Part shown: positions 19,629 through 28,857 of the stretch, piece by piece
Numbering within the stretch: the first letter of the stretch is position 1
How the letters are laid out: every line of letters starts with the position of its first letter
Origin: VXPQ01 sp965117025
GTDB taxonomy: Bacteria > Bacteroidota > Rhodothermia > Rhodothermales > VXPQ01
NCBI GenBank assembly: GCA_965117025.1
Contig: OZ220746.1
Coordinates: 744,001-808,000 of the forward strand
Direction: 5' to 3'
Length of the DNA: 64,000 bases
Translations under genes and position numbers: made by a program
Notes under the pieces: generated by a model
What the model saw: only the letters and a program-made list of their open reading frames with translations
Database searches by the model: none
Told to the model about the DNA's origin: nothing

Positions 19629-19838
19629 AAGATTATAGATCGTAGCGGCTATTCGGTCGCTACTTGTCGCCCTGGCTTAGCGGTGTGCGTTGGGCGCCGT
19701 ATACGCGGACCGGCGGCAGTCCGTACCTCGTTTCCCGGTGCAGTGCGCTTTTGTGCTCGAAGCGATCGTACGGCTTGTAATTGCAACCCCGACAATTTAT
19801 TATGAAAACAAAAGTGACATAATGCGATACGACAGGCC

Positions 19839-22406
19839 ATGAAAATGCCCCGCTCTGCCATAAAATGTCGGACCTTGCAACTGCTCTTCGTTGTCACCTG
19901 CCTACTGGTGTTTCCCGGCATGGTCGCAGCCCAGGGCTCGGTGGAAACCGACCGTGCTGCGTTGGTGGCGCTTTACGATGCGACGGGAGGAGATAACTGG
20001 ACAAGCAATGCCAACTGGAAAAGCGACCAGCCCCTTAATGAATGGTACGGCATCGAGACCGATAGTACGGGACAAGTAACATCCATCGAGTTTCATAGAC
20101 AGAATGGACTGACCGGTTCTATACCCCCTGAGATAGGGGACCTTGCATATTTAAAGAAAATCAGCCTTGAAAACAACGATCTTACCGGTTCCATACCTGT
20201 CGAAATAGAGAATCTTGTTCGTTTAGAGATATTAAACCTTAGATATAACGAACTGACCGGGCCCATACCTCCCGGGATAGTCAATCTTGTGAATTTGAAA
20301 AAAATAGATTTTGCCGTCAATGATCTAAGCGGGGATATCCCTTCAGGCATAGGTAATCTTATTAATTTAACACGTGTTAGTTTTTTTGCGAACGAATTAA
20401 CCGGTTCGATACCCCAAGAAATAGGTAACCTTGTAAATCTGGAATCTATTAGTTTTTCCGGCAATGAACTAAGTGGTTCAATACCTTCGGAAATAGGAAA
20501 CCTCACGAATCTTACGAATCTTAGTTTGCAGCACAATCAGCTAACTGGTTCGATACCTTCGGAAATAGGAAACCTTGTACATCTCACACATCTCTACCTC
20601 GGCCCTAATCAACTAACGGGAGCTATACCTGTCGAGATCGGAAATCTGATACATTTGAAGGTGCTAAATCTTAGATCTAACCAATTGACTGGTTCTCTAC
20701 CCTCGGAAATGAGTAATCTCGTAAAACTGGAATCTCTTAATCTTAGCTCCAATCAACTGACTGGCGAAATACCTTCTGAAGTATGTAATATTTTATTACT
20801 TCCTCGAATATATGCCAGACTGGATGGTAATCCGGGATTGATCGATAATTGTTCATACGTACCCGAACAATTTAGCAACAACAGGAGACAATCTTTTAGA
20901 GTCCTTCAAAATGAGAGCCCATCTGTCACAAGATCTGTTGAGTTCATACTAATACAGGAAAATTCGTATGGGAGACTATGGATTTCGAATGAAGCTTTTC
21001 GAACAATAAATATTTCCGATGCATCCATGGAGGAATTCCTGCAATATCTCTTTTCTTCGATACCTGCAGATTCCACAAAAGGCGTTTTTGAATATGCAAG
21101 TGATCTTTGGGGAACGGTGCGCAAAAATTACGTCCATGAAAATAACGGGGAACGAATAATTGACATGCTTGCTCATATTTATAATTGGACTTATTTAGGG
21201 CTTGCTGGCACTCATAATAGTTATATAAATATTTATAAATATAACACTTCACCCTTTGGTCCGGGACACCGAGTGTATTCTCAAACCATCGCCCATGAAT
21301 ATACACATAACATACATTTTGCATATGGCACACATTCCGGGGGTCTTTCTTTTTTTCTTGAAGCGATAGCTGAGTGGGCGGCTGATATTATAATGTTTGG
21401 CGAAGGAAATGTTGTACCTACTTTTTCGTATTACACGATTCCTTCCCCTGGTGAGCCACTCTTTCCTCCACGGCCTTTCAGTTATGATCACGCCAGGATA
21501 TTCGGAACATATCTTGCTGATCGTATTGGGTCAGATAATATGAAACGTCTTATACAGGTATGTAAACCCGGGGGTGTTTGCAATCCGGATAACCCGGATG
21601 ATGGTGACTGGTATCAGGGTATTGATGGACTGGACTATGCGCTCTCTCTACTCAATCCACCTCTTACCCTTTCAGGTATTGCAGCAGATTATCATACTAC
21701 AAATTTTGTAAATGATCCTTCTGTTGTTCTTAATGGGGTAAAATACGGCTATGAAACGCCACAGTATGCGAATCAAAAAATAAATCCGGGTCACGGCGTG
21801 GTTGTCGGTTTTGCAGATAACACATTTTCGACAAAGGAGCTTCGGATATATCCGGGAGGTGTTGGTTATATTAGTTATGCAAAACCTTCTAACATGCACC
21901 TTTCACTCGATAAGAGTCATAGTGACGTCACCTCACTTCGCTTATTCAAGGAACGGAATAACACAAAAGAACTTCTGGAAATGGACGGCGACGTAACTGA
22001 ATACACCGTTACCGGGGATTACGACCGTGTGACGCTTATTGCCGTACATAACAACCCGAGGCCGGATCAGCCTAAAATCACGCTTAACATATCGGCCACT
22101 CAGAACTATGATCCCACATCTATAGAAGAGGAGGAGCTTCCTGAGGCGCTCTCCCTTGCGCAGAATTACCCCAATCCCTTCAACCCGTCTACGTTCATCC
22201 GATGGGCGCAGCCGCAAACCGGGCAGGTTCGTCTTTCCGTGTACAATATGCTTGGACAGGAAGTAGCCACATTGATCGACGAGATTCGGCCCGCAGGAAC
22301 GCACGAAACCCGTCTCGACGCCTTAGGCTGGACAAGCGGCGTATACGTGTATGTGCTGGAGGCGGGGGAGCAAACGCTGACGCAAAAAATGATATTGCTG
22401 AAGTAG
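19839..22406 (+). CDS. Secreted LRR protein with gluzincin-like metallopeptidase region and T9SS-type C-terminal domain
   Basis: An 855-residue exported multidomain protein. A signal peptide ends near MVAAQG. Residues about 40-330 carry plant-type leucine-rich repeats of the form LTGSIPSEIGNLxxLxxLxLxxNQ, about ten units. The middle contains IAHEYTHNIHFAYG (about residue 485), an HExxH zinc motif, followed about 20 residues on by FFLEAIAEWAADI with a plausible third ligand Glu. This layout is that of gluzincin peptidases. The last 90 residues (AQNYPNPFNPSTFIRW to the end) are a FlgD-like/type IX secretion sorting domain. The AT-rich repeat region contrasts with the GC-rich ends, suggesting assembly from foreign parts. 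Substrate unknown. Confidence 0.8.
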   Translation: MKMPRSAIKCRTLQLLFVVTCLLVFPGMVAAQGSVETDRAALVALYDATGGDNWTSNANWKSDQPLNEWYGIETDSTGQVTSIEFHRQNGLTGSIPPEIGDLAYLKKISLENNDLTGSIPVEIENLVRLEILNLRYNELTGPIPPGIVNLVNLKKIDFAVNDLSGDIPSGIGNLINLTRVSFFANELTGSIPQEIGNLVNLESISFSGNELSGSIPSEIGNLTNLTNLSLQHNQLTGSIPSEIGNLVHLTHLYLGPNQLTGAIPVEIGNLIHLKVLNLRSNQLTGSLPSEMSNLVKLESLNLSSNQLTGEIPSEVCNILLLPRIYARLDGNPGLIDNCSYVPEQFSNNRRQSFRVLQNESPSVTRSVEFILIQENSYGRLWISNEAFRTINISDASMEEFLQYLFSSIPADSTKGVFEYASDLWGTVRKNYVHENNGERIIDMLAHIYNWTYLGLAGTHNSYINIYKYNTSPFGPGHRVYSQTIAHEYTHNIHFAYGTHSGGLSFFLEAIAEWAADIIMFGEGNVVPTFSYYTIPSPGEPLFPPRPFSYDHARIFGTYLADRIGSDNMKRLIQVCKPGGVCNPDNPDDGDWYQGIDGLDYALSLLNPPLTLSGIAADYHTTNFVNDPSVVLNGVKYGYETPQYANQKINPGHGVVVGFADNTFSTKELRIYPGGVGYISYAKPSNMHLSLDKSHSDVTSLRLFKERNNTKELLEMDGDVTEYTVTGDYDRVTLIAVHNNPRPDQPKITLNISATQNYDPTSIEEEELPEALSLAQNYPNPFNPSTFIRWAQPQTGQVRLSVYNMLGQEVATLIDEIRPAGTHETRLDALGWTSGVYVYVLEAGEQTLTQKMILLK

Positions 22407-22419
22407 AGATATTAAGCGC

Positions 22420-22491
22420 ATGCCCCTGTCCTGGAAGGAAATACGCTTCCGTACGGCAGCCTTCGCCCGCAAACAGGAAGGCGCCCGCATG
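22420..22491 (+). pseudogene. Fossil of a type IIG restriction-modification gene start
   Basis: The 24 codons read MPLSWKEIRFRTAAFARKQE and align base for base with the first codons of the type IIG gene at 47497 (MRLSWNEIRSRAADFAREWE). Similarity starts a few bases upstream of the ATG in both places and stops after this stretch. It overlaps nothing else and sits between the LRR gene and the GH18 gene. Confidence 0.65.
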
Positions 22492-22527
22492 ACCCGTCGT
22501 CTCTTCCATTTCTCTTCGCATAGGACC

Positions 22528-23589
22528 ATGACTCGCCGAAAACACCCACAGGTCATTCTCCTGACCGTTCTGCTGACGATTGCCGGTTGCAGCGGAAACA
22601 AAAATATAGCCGGGCCTGACCTGTGCAACGACGGCTTCCAGCGCAAGGCGTTCGACCACCATGTCATCGGATTTTATCCCAACTGGAAACATGACGTGCT
22701 GCCCGTGTCCCAGATTCAGTGGGACAAGCTTACGCGCGTGATCTACGCCTTCGCCATCCCGAATACCGACGGTTCCCTGAACATTTCGAACCTGACCGAG
22801 GCGGATGCCCTGGTCGAAGCTGCTCGCGCACAGGGGGTAGAGGCCTTTCTCTCGGTCGGTGGCGGTGGCAGCGGATCCGACCATTTCCCCGCCATGGCCG
22901 CCAATGCAGCCGCCCGCCGGAAATTCGTTATGGAAGTTCGCGACTATCTGACAGCCCATTGTTTCCATGGGGTGGACATCGACTGGGAACACTGGACCAA
23001 AGACAGCAACAATGCGCCCATCGCTTCCGAAAAAGCCAACCTGATCAGATTACTGACAGACCTGCGGGCCGAGCTGGAACCCCTCGACCTGAAAATGTCC
23101 ATAGATGTGTACCCCTCCAACTGGTTCGGGCAGCACTTCGACGATCCGGTGCATTCCCTGGTGGACTACGTGCACGTCATGGCCTACGACTTTTCCGGAC
23201 CCTGGTCTTCCCCGGGACCTCATGCGTCCTACCAACAGGCCATCGGTTCCGGATCCGATATTTCCTCCACCGGGCTATCCTACTGGACGCGGTACCGCAC
23301 ATGGCCCCGGAACAAGACCATCCTCGGCTTGCCCTTCTACGGACGCGACTTCGACAGGGACGGCGGGATCGGCGTCGCCTATCGCGATATCGTCGCGCAA
23401 CACCCCGAGGCTCCGGACACCAACCGGGTCGCCAACATCTACTACAACGGCGTACAGACCATTTCCGACAAGACGCAATTCGCAGTCGATAACGGGTATC
23501 CGGGCGTGATGATCTGGGAGATATCGCACGACACTCCCGAGGCGGCTACCAGCCTGCTGCACGCGGTGGACCGGGTCGCCAATCCCTGA
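22528..23589 (+). CDS. GH18 chitinase-like lipoprotein
   Basis: A 353-residue glycoside hydrolase family 18 protein, predicted to cleave chitin or related beta-1,4-N-acetylglucosaminyl polymers outside the cell. The start at 22528 gives MTRRKHPQVILLTVLLTIAGC, a signal with lipobox; the earlier ATG at 22420 belongs to an unrelated gene fragment. The catalytic DxxDxDxE pattern is seen as GVDIDWEHW near residue 150. VIGFYPNWK is the first barrel strand, AFLSVGGGG the SxGG motif and MAYDFSGPW the substrate-binding tyrosine strand. Length is that of a bare catalytic domain. The next gene converges on it. Confidence 0.9.
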   Translation: MTRRKHPQVILLTVLLTIAGCSGNKNIAGPDLCNDGFQRKAFDHHVIGFYPNWKHDVLPVSQIQWDKLTRVIYAFAIPNTDGSLNISNLTEADALVEAARAQGVEAFLSVGGGGSGSDHFPAMAANAAARRKFVMEVRDYLTAHCFHGVDIDWEHWTKDSNNAPIASEKANLIRLLTDLRAELEPLDLKMSIDVYPSNWFGQHFDDPVHSLVDYVHVMAYDFSGPWSSPGPHASYQQAIGSGSDISSTGLSYWTRYRTWPRNKTILGLPFYGRDFDRDGGIGVAYRDIVAQHPEAPDTNRVANIYYNGVQTISDKTQFAVDNGYPGVMIWEISHDTPEAATSLLHAVDRVANP

Positions 23590-23660
23590 AGGAATCAGGC
23601 GGGCTGAGGTACCTATTCCGGGCGCGCAAAATACAGGGTCACGACAGTCCTGTTTGCCTT

Positions 23661-25121
23661 CTATAAGGCTTCCATCCCGAATTGCTCGATGGCCTCCAGG
23701 GTCTCGCGCACATCCTCCCAGGTCGTCGTGTGATTCACGATGCACAGCCTGAGAGAAAACTTCCCGGCCAGCTTCGTCGACGACATGAACGCTCGCTCCT
23801 CCCAAAACACGCGGGCAAGCACATTCCGGTTGACCTCCTCCAGAACCTCTTCGTCAAGGTCCATGTCTTCGGGGTTGAACCGGAAACACACAATACCCAG
23901 CGACGCGGGATTCAACACCTCCATCGCCGGACTCTCCCGAATGTACTCCTCGGCGCGGGCGGCCAACTCCATCCCCTGCGATACCGCCCGGCGGAACGCA
24001 GCCATACCGAACGTCTGAACCGACATCCATATCTTCAACGCACGGACCGAACGACTCAGTTGCAAGCCCCGATCCGAGAAATTCGGGTGGTTCGCACCCC
24101 ATATCGTGTCCTGAAGCATGTCGTGCGGTATCACGAAGGCGTTCTCGAGCGTCTTTGCATCCTTCACCAGCAAACAGCCCGCTTCGTACGGCTGGAAGAA
24201 CCACTTGTGGGCGTCGACCACGATCGAATCGGCCCGCTCGATCCCGCGCAAAAGCTCCTTGCCGCGCTCGGTCACCGCGCCGAAGCCGCCGTACGCCGCA
24301 TCCACATGCAGCCAGATGCCTTCCGCCTCGCAGTAGTCCGCCATCTCCTCAAGCGGATCGATGGCGCCCGTACTGCCCGCTCCGGCGTTCGCACACACCG
24401 CAATGGGAGTAAACCCGGAGGCGCGGTCTTCAGCCACGGCCCGGGCAAGCGCCTCCACGTCCAGACGGTAACGCCCGTCGCAGGCGATCTTGCGGATGCA
24501 CTCCGCACGAACCCCGATGATGCGGGCTGCGCGGACCTGCGCACTGTGACTCTGGTCGCTCATGTATACGGTCGCGCGATCAGGATCTCCAGCCACTTCC
24601 CGAGCCGCAACAAACGCATTGAGGCTGGCCGCCGAACCCCCGCTCGTCAACAGGCCTCCGGCGCTCTCCGGATAGCCCAGCCAGCTGCGAATCCAGTCGA
24701 TGACGACCAGTTCGAGTTGGCTCGGACCGCTTGAGGTCAGCCATGTACACTGGTTCACCTGGTGCCCGGCCACCATGAAGTCCGCCAGTATCCCCGGCCA
24801 GGTGGGCGACGAAGGGATAAACCCGAAAGAACGAGGGTGATCGATCCGGACCGCAAACGGAAGAATATCGCGGGCGGCCTGCTCGATCACCTCCTCCGCA
24901 GGACGCCCCTCCTCGGGGGGAGCCTCTGCCAGCTGCCTCATGAGCCCCTCCCTGAACTCTCCGTCCCAGGCAGTCTCTTCGGGCAGCCCCTCGATCCGCC
25001 CCACCACAAGCTCCGCCACATGGCGCGCAAGATCCAGCATCACCTCGGGCGCCATTTGCAGATCGCCGCGCACCTCGCTGCGTGCACCTGCACCCGAGCC
25101 CTTGTTACTCCGTTCTCCCAT
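23661..25121 (-). CDS. Group II pyridoxal-phosphate-dependent decarboxylase
   Basis: A cytosolic 486-residue PLP enzyme of the aromatic-amino-acid/glutamate/2,4-diaminobutyrate decarboxylase group. The start at 25121 (MGERSNKGSG) is chosen because the upstream open frame covers unrelated DNA including a Fic remnant. GYPESAGGLLTSGGSAASLNAF, CANAGAGSTGAIDPLEEM and HVDAAYGGF are substrate and cofactor loops, and the PLP lysine is in VVDAHKWFFQPYEAG. PSSPTWPGILADF near residue 100 is characteristic of the aromatic-L-amino-acid decarboxylase type. The substrate cannot be assigned. It is followed by a convergent GH18 gene. Confidence 0.88.
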   Translation of the reverse strand: MGERSNKGSGAGARSEVRGDLQMAPEVMLDLARHVAELVVGRIEGLPEETAWDGEFREGLMRQLAEAPPEEGRPAEEVIEQAARDILPFAVRIDHPRSFGFIPSSPTWPGILADFMVAGHQVNQCTWLTSSGPSQLELVVIDWIRSWLGYPESAGGLLTSGGSAASLNAFVAAREVAGDPDRATVYMSDQSHSAQVRAARIIGVRAECIRKIACDGRYRLDVEALARAVAEDRASGFTPIAVCANAGAGSTGAIDPLEEMADYCEAEGIWLHVDAAYGGFGAVTERGKELLRGIERADSIVVDAHKWFFQPYEAGCLLVKDAKTLENAFVIPHDMLQDTIWGANHPNFSDRGLQLSRSVRALKIWMSVQTFGMAAFRRAVSQGMELAARAEEYIRESPAMEVLNPASLGIVCFRFNPEDMDLDEEVLEEVNRNVLARVFWEERAFMSSTKLAGKFSLRLCIVNHTTTWEDVRETLEAIEQFGMEAL

Positions 25122-25199
25122 TGGATTCTTCCGGCAACCGATCCTGTACAGATTTTTGTTCGCATGAACTACGAAGGTAAGAAATAATGAGGAAGGGAT

Positions 25200-25362
25200 A
25201 ACCCGGCGAACACGGATCGCGACACATGGCAGGCTATTGTCGGCTACCGCCAAGCGACGGACTACATTCTCCAGCGCCGCCGGAGCCCGTCTTTTGCGAT
25301 CACCGAGAATGGGCCAGGGCTGCCGTGGATCGGGAAGACCGTTTCTGCGATTGACCTGGCCT
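25200..25362 (+). pseudogene. Remnant of a Fic gene with internal deletion
   Basis: 25200-25313 matches Fic gene positions 44283-44399 (shared string GACACATGGCAGGC and CGACGGA..ACATTCTCCAG). It then continues directly into sequence matching the Fic 3' end at about 45190-45237 (GGCTGCCGTGGATCGGGAAG against GGCTGGCGTGGATCGGGGAG). About 790 bp of gene, including the catalytic motif, are absent. It lies in the 266-bp gap between the decarboxylase and the ExbB-like gene; nothing else was recognised in that gap. Confidence 0.75.
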
Positions 25363-25387
25363 TGGGCGCGCAAATATCCAGGGGGCT

Positions 25388-26086
25388 TCAATGAGACCGG
25401 GGCACTTCTTCCCTTGCCAATCCATAAGCAACGCCTACGGCCCATGTCTGGAGTTCCTTGTACCGTTTGCGAACCCGGGCCTGCAGAATAATATTGAGCG
25501 GCCACAGGATCAGTCGCACGACGAGAGCCAGCATCGTGGAGACGACCGCAATGCCGAGCCCTACGAGGTCCGAGGCGGCATGCCGGTTGCCGCTCATAAA
25601 GAGCACGAAAATACCGAGAAGCGTACCGAGAAGGCCCAGGCTGAGCGCGATATAGACCGCCGCGGTGATATACCTGTCGACTTCCTTGTAGTTGTCGTGG
25701 TCGAATCCGATGTAACGCAGCGCATAGTCGAGCATGCTTTGCGGGGTGCCGCCTCGGCTCTGCTCCTCGAGCAGCCTCTCGCCTGCAAGCCGATAGGGGT
25801 TGCCCGGACGCACTGAGAAGAGTGCTGACCGGAAATCCCGCGCCCCGAGATCGGAAGGGTTGATTTTCAATAGCTCCTGACTGCCTCGCCACTGGCGGAA
25901 GTAACGGACATACGCCGTACAAAGAAAGAAGAGGCCCAGCAAAAAGACGGCGGCGAGCGGAAACTCAAAGCCCTGCGCATAGCCGAACAAATCCCAGATC
26001 GAAGTGGGCAGAAAGCTGCCCCCTACCTCCTGCGTCGGAAGAGCGAGCGTGGTGTCGGCGGCCTGGGGCGAAACGGATTGTATCAT
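25388..26086 (-). CDS. ExbB/TolQ/MotA-like proton-channel protein
   Basis: A 232-residue inner-membrane protein with three hydrophobic segments: about residues 42-60, 140-165 and 178-200. The pair AAVYIALSLGLLGTLLGIF and LVGLGIAVVSTMLALVVRL follows the ExbB/TolQ pattern, in which LGLLGT is the conserved turn. Such proteins form a pentameric proton channel with ExbD/TolR. It is the last gene of the long minus-strand array, and two ExbD-like genes lie upstream in the same array, so a dedicated energising complex is inferred. It is separated by 82 bp from the usher-like gene. Confidence 0.7.
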   Translation of the reverse strand: MIQSVSPQAADTTLALPTQEVGGSFLPTSIWDLFGYAQGFEFPLAAVFLLGLFFLCTAYVRYFRQWRGSQELLKINPSDLGARDFRSALFSVRPGNPYRLAGERLLEEQSRGGTPQSMLDYALRYIGFDHDNYKEVDRYITAAVYIALSLGLLGTLLGIFVLFMSGNRHAASDLVGLGIAVVSTMLALVVRLILWPLNIILQARVRKRYKELQTWAVGVAYGLAREEVPRSH

Positions 26087-26168
26087 TGTGTGAGGTTAAA
26101 GGTGGGATTAAAGAAACACTGTGGCTACCGGGACGGAACAAGCGGAAAAGGCATGTACCCGGTATGCA

Positions 26169-28772
26169 TCAAGGCTTTACGAGTACATTCTGGACAGATC
26201 CGGCGCGCACTTCGATTTCCCGGGTAAAAGCTTGCAGGTCTTCCTGACCCAGCACGTCCCTGAGTTCCAGACGATACACGCCGGGCGGCAAAAGGACTGA
26301 AAAAGCCCCCTCCTGGGATACTTCGGAGCTAAGAACTTCTTCATTTCCCTGAAAGAAAACGACGCTGGCCTGCGTGGGAGAACTCAGCGGCAAATCCTCG
26401 ATGACTCCCTGCACGATCGTGTTTCTGTGCACGGGGATATCGACGCGCTTGGTCGATCCGGGATCTGACATGAAACTGAATGTCGTACCCGTAGGCAGTT
26501 GCAGCGCAGGATCGGGAACGGACGCCGGATCGATAACGACCTGATACGCCGTGCTGGGCGCCAGAAAATCTGCGCGCACGACGCTTGCATCCACTCGCCG
26601 GACACGGGCTTTGACCACCTTGATGTCGAGCCCTTCCACCAAAGATTCTTCCGGGTCTCTGCGACCGTCCCGATCCACATCGTAGTACGCTTGCAGGAGA
26701 GCACTGCTGCGCATGTGGGCCTGCCGGCTGAAGCGCATGGGCCGGCCCAGTTCCATCGAGCCGTAGAAACTCTGTCTGTGGTATGGATTACCCGATTCTA
26801 TCGACGAATGGTTATTGACGCTTACCCACGGAGCATCCAGACGCAACGTGACGGAGGCTTGCATGTTGTCGTAGGCAAGATCGTAGCCGGCGCGCAGGCC
26901 AAGAGACACCTTTTTGTAGTAGGCATAGAATGTCGCTCCCGCAAAATCAGCCTGCTCCCGTAGTCCTCCGTCGGCCTGCAGGCCGAAGCGTCCGCGCAAC
27001 CCCTTGAAGGAGGCCGCTCGTGTCAGCGACGCCTTCCAGTGCATGCGAAAAGATTCCGAGTCTGATTCCGAGGAAAGAGCGCTTTGGCTGCGGTTAAGGC
27101 CGACCGTAATGAGCGCGCTCGTCCTGCGCGGCAGGGTCAGCGTGGTGGAACCGCTCACATTCATGTTGTCGCCGCCGCTGAACGTTCTGGCCTGCGCGGC
27201 ATTGAGAAACAGGCTCATACGGCGAACACCGAAGCTGAGCTGCGTCTGAAGCCGCCTCTTGTAGAACGAAAGTCGCGGCTCTTCGGAAAACTCGGCTTCC
27301 GTCTGCAAGCGCATCCTGTTGAAGGACATGCGCATGGAGATGCGCGCGGCCCTGCCCCCTTCATTAATCGGAAGCGCCAGTTCGGCGCCCGTCGTCAAAA
27401 AGCCCCAGAGGTTTTGAGTTAATCCGACGGTACTGGCCATGAGCGAGTCTACGCCTATGAAGGTGGCCTTCGCAGAGAGACTCCGGCTGATTCCATAGCG
27501 GGCCTGCCCGAATCCAAAAAAGATGTCGCCGAAACCGTCGCGTCCTACCCGAAGGTCGTTGAAGTCGTCAAGTCCTGTCCGGAGGTTCTTAAAGTCGTCA
27601 AGTCCTGCCCGGATATCGTACCAGAAAGCGCCGGGAGGCAACAGATCCTCCCCGATGAAAAGGTGGCGCGTTATGGTGGTGGGAGGCCCGCCTCCGGGAG
27701 GAGCAATCTCGAGCAGAGCCTGCGAGGAACCGTAATACGCAGGGATGCGCAGCGTATAGCGCCCCTGCGCGTCCGCCCGCACACGGTCGGCAAGCACCCC
27801 GCCCACCGAGGCGGCAACGATGGCGTCCGGTTCGGCGATTCCGCGTACGACCGCTTCCCGCTGGACGTACCGCGTCGAAAGAGGCATGTTACTGAGGCGG
27901 AAGCCGTCGTAGGTCCTGCGAAGCGGCCACTCGTACATGCTCATACGCCCTATCTCCGCACGCTTGAGCAAAGGAGAATCCGGAAAATCGAGCAGGTAGT
28001 TCAACGAACGAAACCGCGTCGTTGTCCGCCCCTGGACCATCGAAAGAGCGCCTTCGGCGGCAAGGCGCCCGCCCAACGCATTCGAATGCACCTGAAACCC
28101 CCCATTGTAACTGGGCGAACCGGCCTGGCGGTCGCTGCGCGTCAGGCGGTAGTTGATATGCGTGTTGCCCAGAAATTGGCGGGAACGGCCGTAGAGCAAA
28201 GGACCGTGGGCGTGATTGCCGGAAGCGGCCGGCCTGGCGGTGAATGCACTTGCCAGCGGCGCCATGGCCGTGGAAAGTCTGATATGCAGCGTCGAGGTAT
28301 CGAACTGCATGGAAGCAGGCGTGAACATCGCCTGCACACCCTCCAGAGCAAGATAATAGCGCCCTTCGCTTGCAAAAAAGTCTTCGGGGGCAAGCTCTAC
28401 AGGCTCCGATGTGTCCTGCAATACCCGGCCCGTGGCAAAATCGACCGTAAAGATGCGGCCGGAATCTCTGGCCTCGATCACCGAATCCCGCGCAGAAACA
28501 TTGAAACCGAGCCGGTCGAAGAAATCTGCGATATCCAGGTAGTACTTGCCTGCTTCAAAATCCCACCAGGCCAGGACCGGCATCGAAGAATACAGTGCGC
28601 CCGGCGTGCTTACCGTCCAGGGCGTCTCCTGCAAAAAACGCAAGGGTCTGCCCTGTTCCGGCGTCTCCTGCGCCTGAACCGATGCCGAAAGAAAAAACAG
28701 GGCGGCAAGCAAGCACGCCATGCGACCGGCTATGGCGCCGGAGCGGCCCGCAAGTCCCGAAAATATTTTCAT
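26169..28772 (-). CDS. Usher-like outer-membrane beta-barrel protein
   Basis: An 867-residue exported protein; signal peptide 1-34 (LLAALFFLSASVQAQ). Residues 60-170 form a small soluble domain (AWWDFEAGKYYLDIADFFDRLGF). From about 190 on, alternating amphipathic strands suggest a barrel. Residues 305-390 match the usher plug region: VVRGIAEPDAIVAASVGGV, then LLPPGAFWYDIRAG, corresponding to the VVRGIA and L-RPG-Y--AG landmarks of FimD/PapC. FGFGQARYGISRSLSA continues as in ushers. The C-terminal 170 residues look like two Ig or carboxypeptidase-regulatory-type domains (YYDVDRDGRRDPEESLVEG and GVYRLELRDV). It is probably the surface pore for the giant repeat protein of the same operon. Assignment is by motif only. 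Confidence 0.6.
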   Translation of the reverse strand: MKIFSGLAGRSGAIAGRMACLLAALFFLSASVQAQETPEQGRPLRFLQETPWTVSTPGALYSSMPVLAWWDFEAGKYYLDIADFFDRLGFNVSARDSVIEARDSGRIFTVDFATGRVLQDTSEPVELAPEDFFASEGRYYLALEGVQAMFTPASMQFDTSTLHIRLSTAMAPLASAFTARPAASGNHAHGPLLYGRSRQFLGNTHINYRLTRSDRQAGSPSYNGGFQVHSNALGGRLAAEGALSMVQGRTTTRFRSLNYLLDFPDSPLLKRAEIGRMSMYEWPLRRTYDGFRLSNMPLSTRYVQREAVVRGIAEPDAIVAASVGGVLADRVRADAQGRYTLRIPAYYGSSQALLEIAPPGGGPPTTITRHLFIGEDLLPPGAFWYDIRAGLDDFKNLRTGLDDFNDLRVGRDGFGDIFFGFGQARYGISRSLSAKATFIGVDSLMASTVGLTQNLWGFLTTGAELALPINEGGRAARISMRMSFNRMRLQTEAEFSEEPRLSFYKRRLQTQLSFGVRRMSLFLNAAQARTFSGGDNMNVSGSTTLTLPRRTSALITVGLNRSQSALSSESDSESFRMHWKASLTRAASFKGLRGRFGLQADGGLREQADFAGATFYAYYKKVSLGLRAGYDLAYDNMQASVTLRLDAPWVSVNNHSSIESGNPYHRQSFYGSMELGRPMRFSRQAHMRSSALLQAYYDVDRDGRRDPEESLVEGLDIKVVKARVRRVDASVVRADFLAPSTAYQVVIDPASVPDPALQLPTGTTFSFMSDPGSTKRVDIPVHRNTIVQGVIEDLPLSSPTQASVVFFQGNEEVLSSEVSQEGAFSVLLPPGVYRLELRDVLGQEDLQAFTREIEVRAGSVQNVLVKP

Positions 28773-28857
28773 TGCCTCTCCGCGAATCGTTACAGAAAAA
28801 CAGAACGTTGCCGACGCAACCCACAGGTTTTGATGCTACACGTCATTGCAAATACTT

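Noticed and set aside
23590..23660. ACAGG/CCTGT hairpin between the GH18 and decarboxylase genes as terminator
   Set aside because: Only a five-base stem with a long loop and no T-run.
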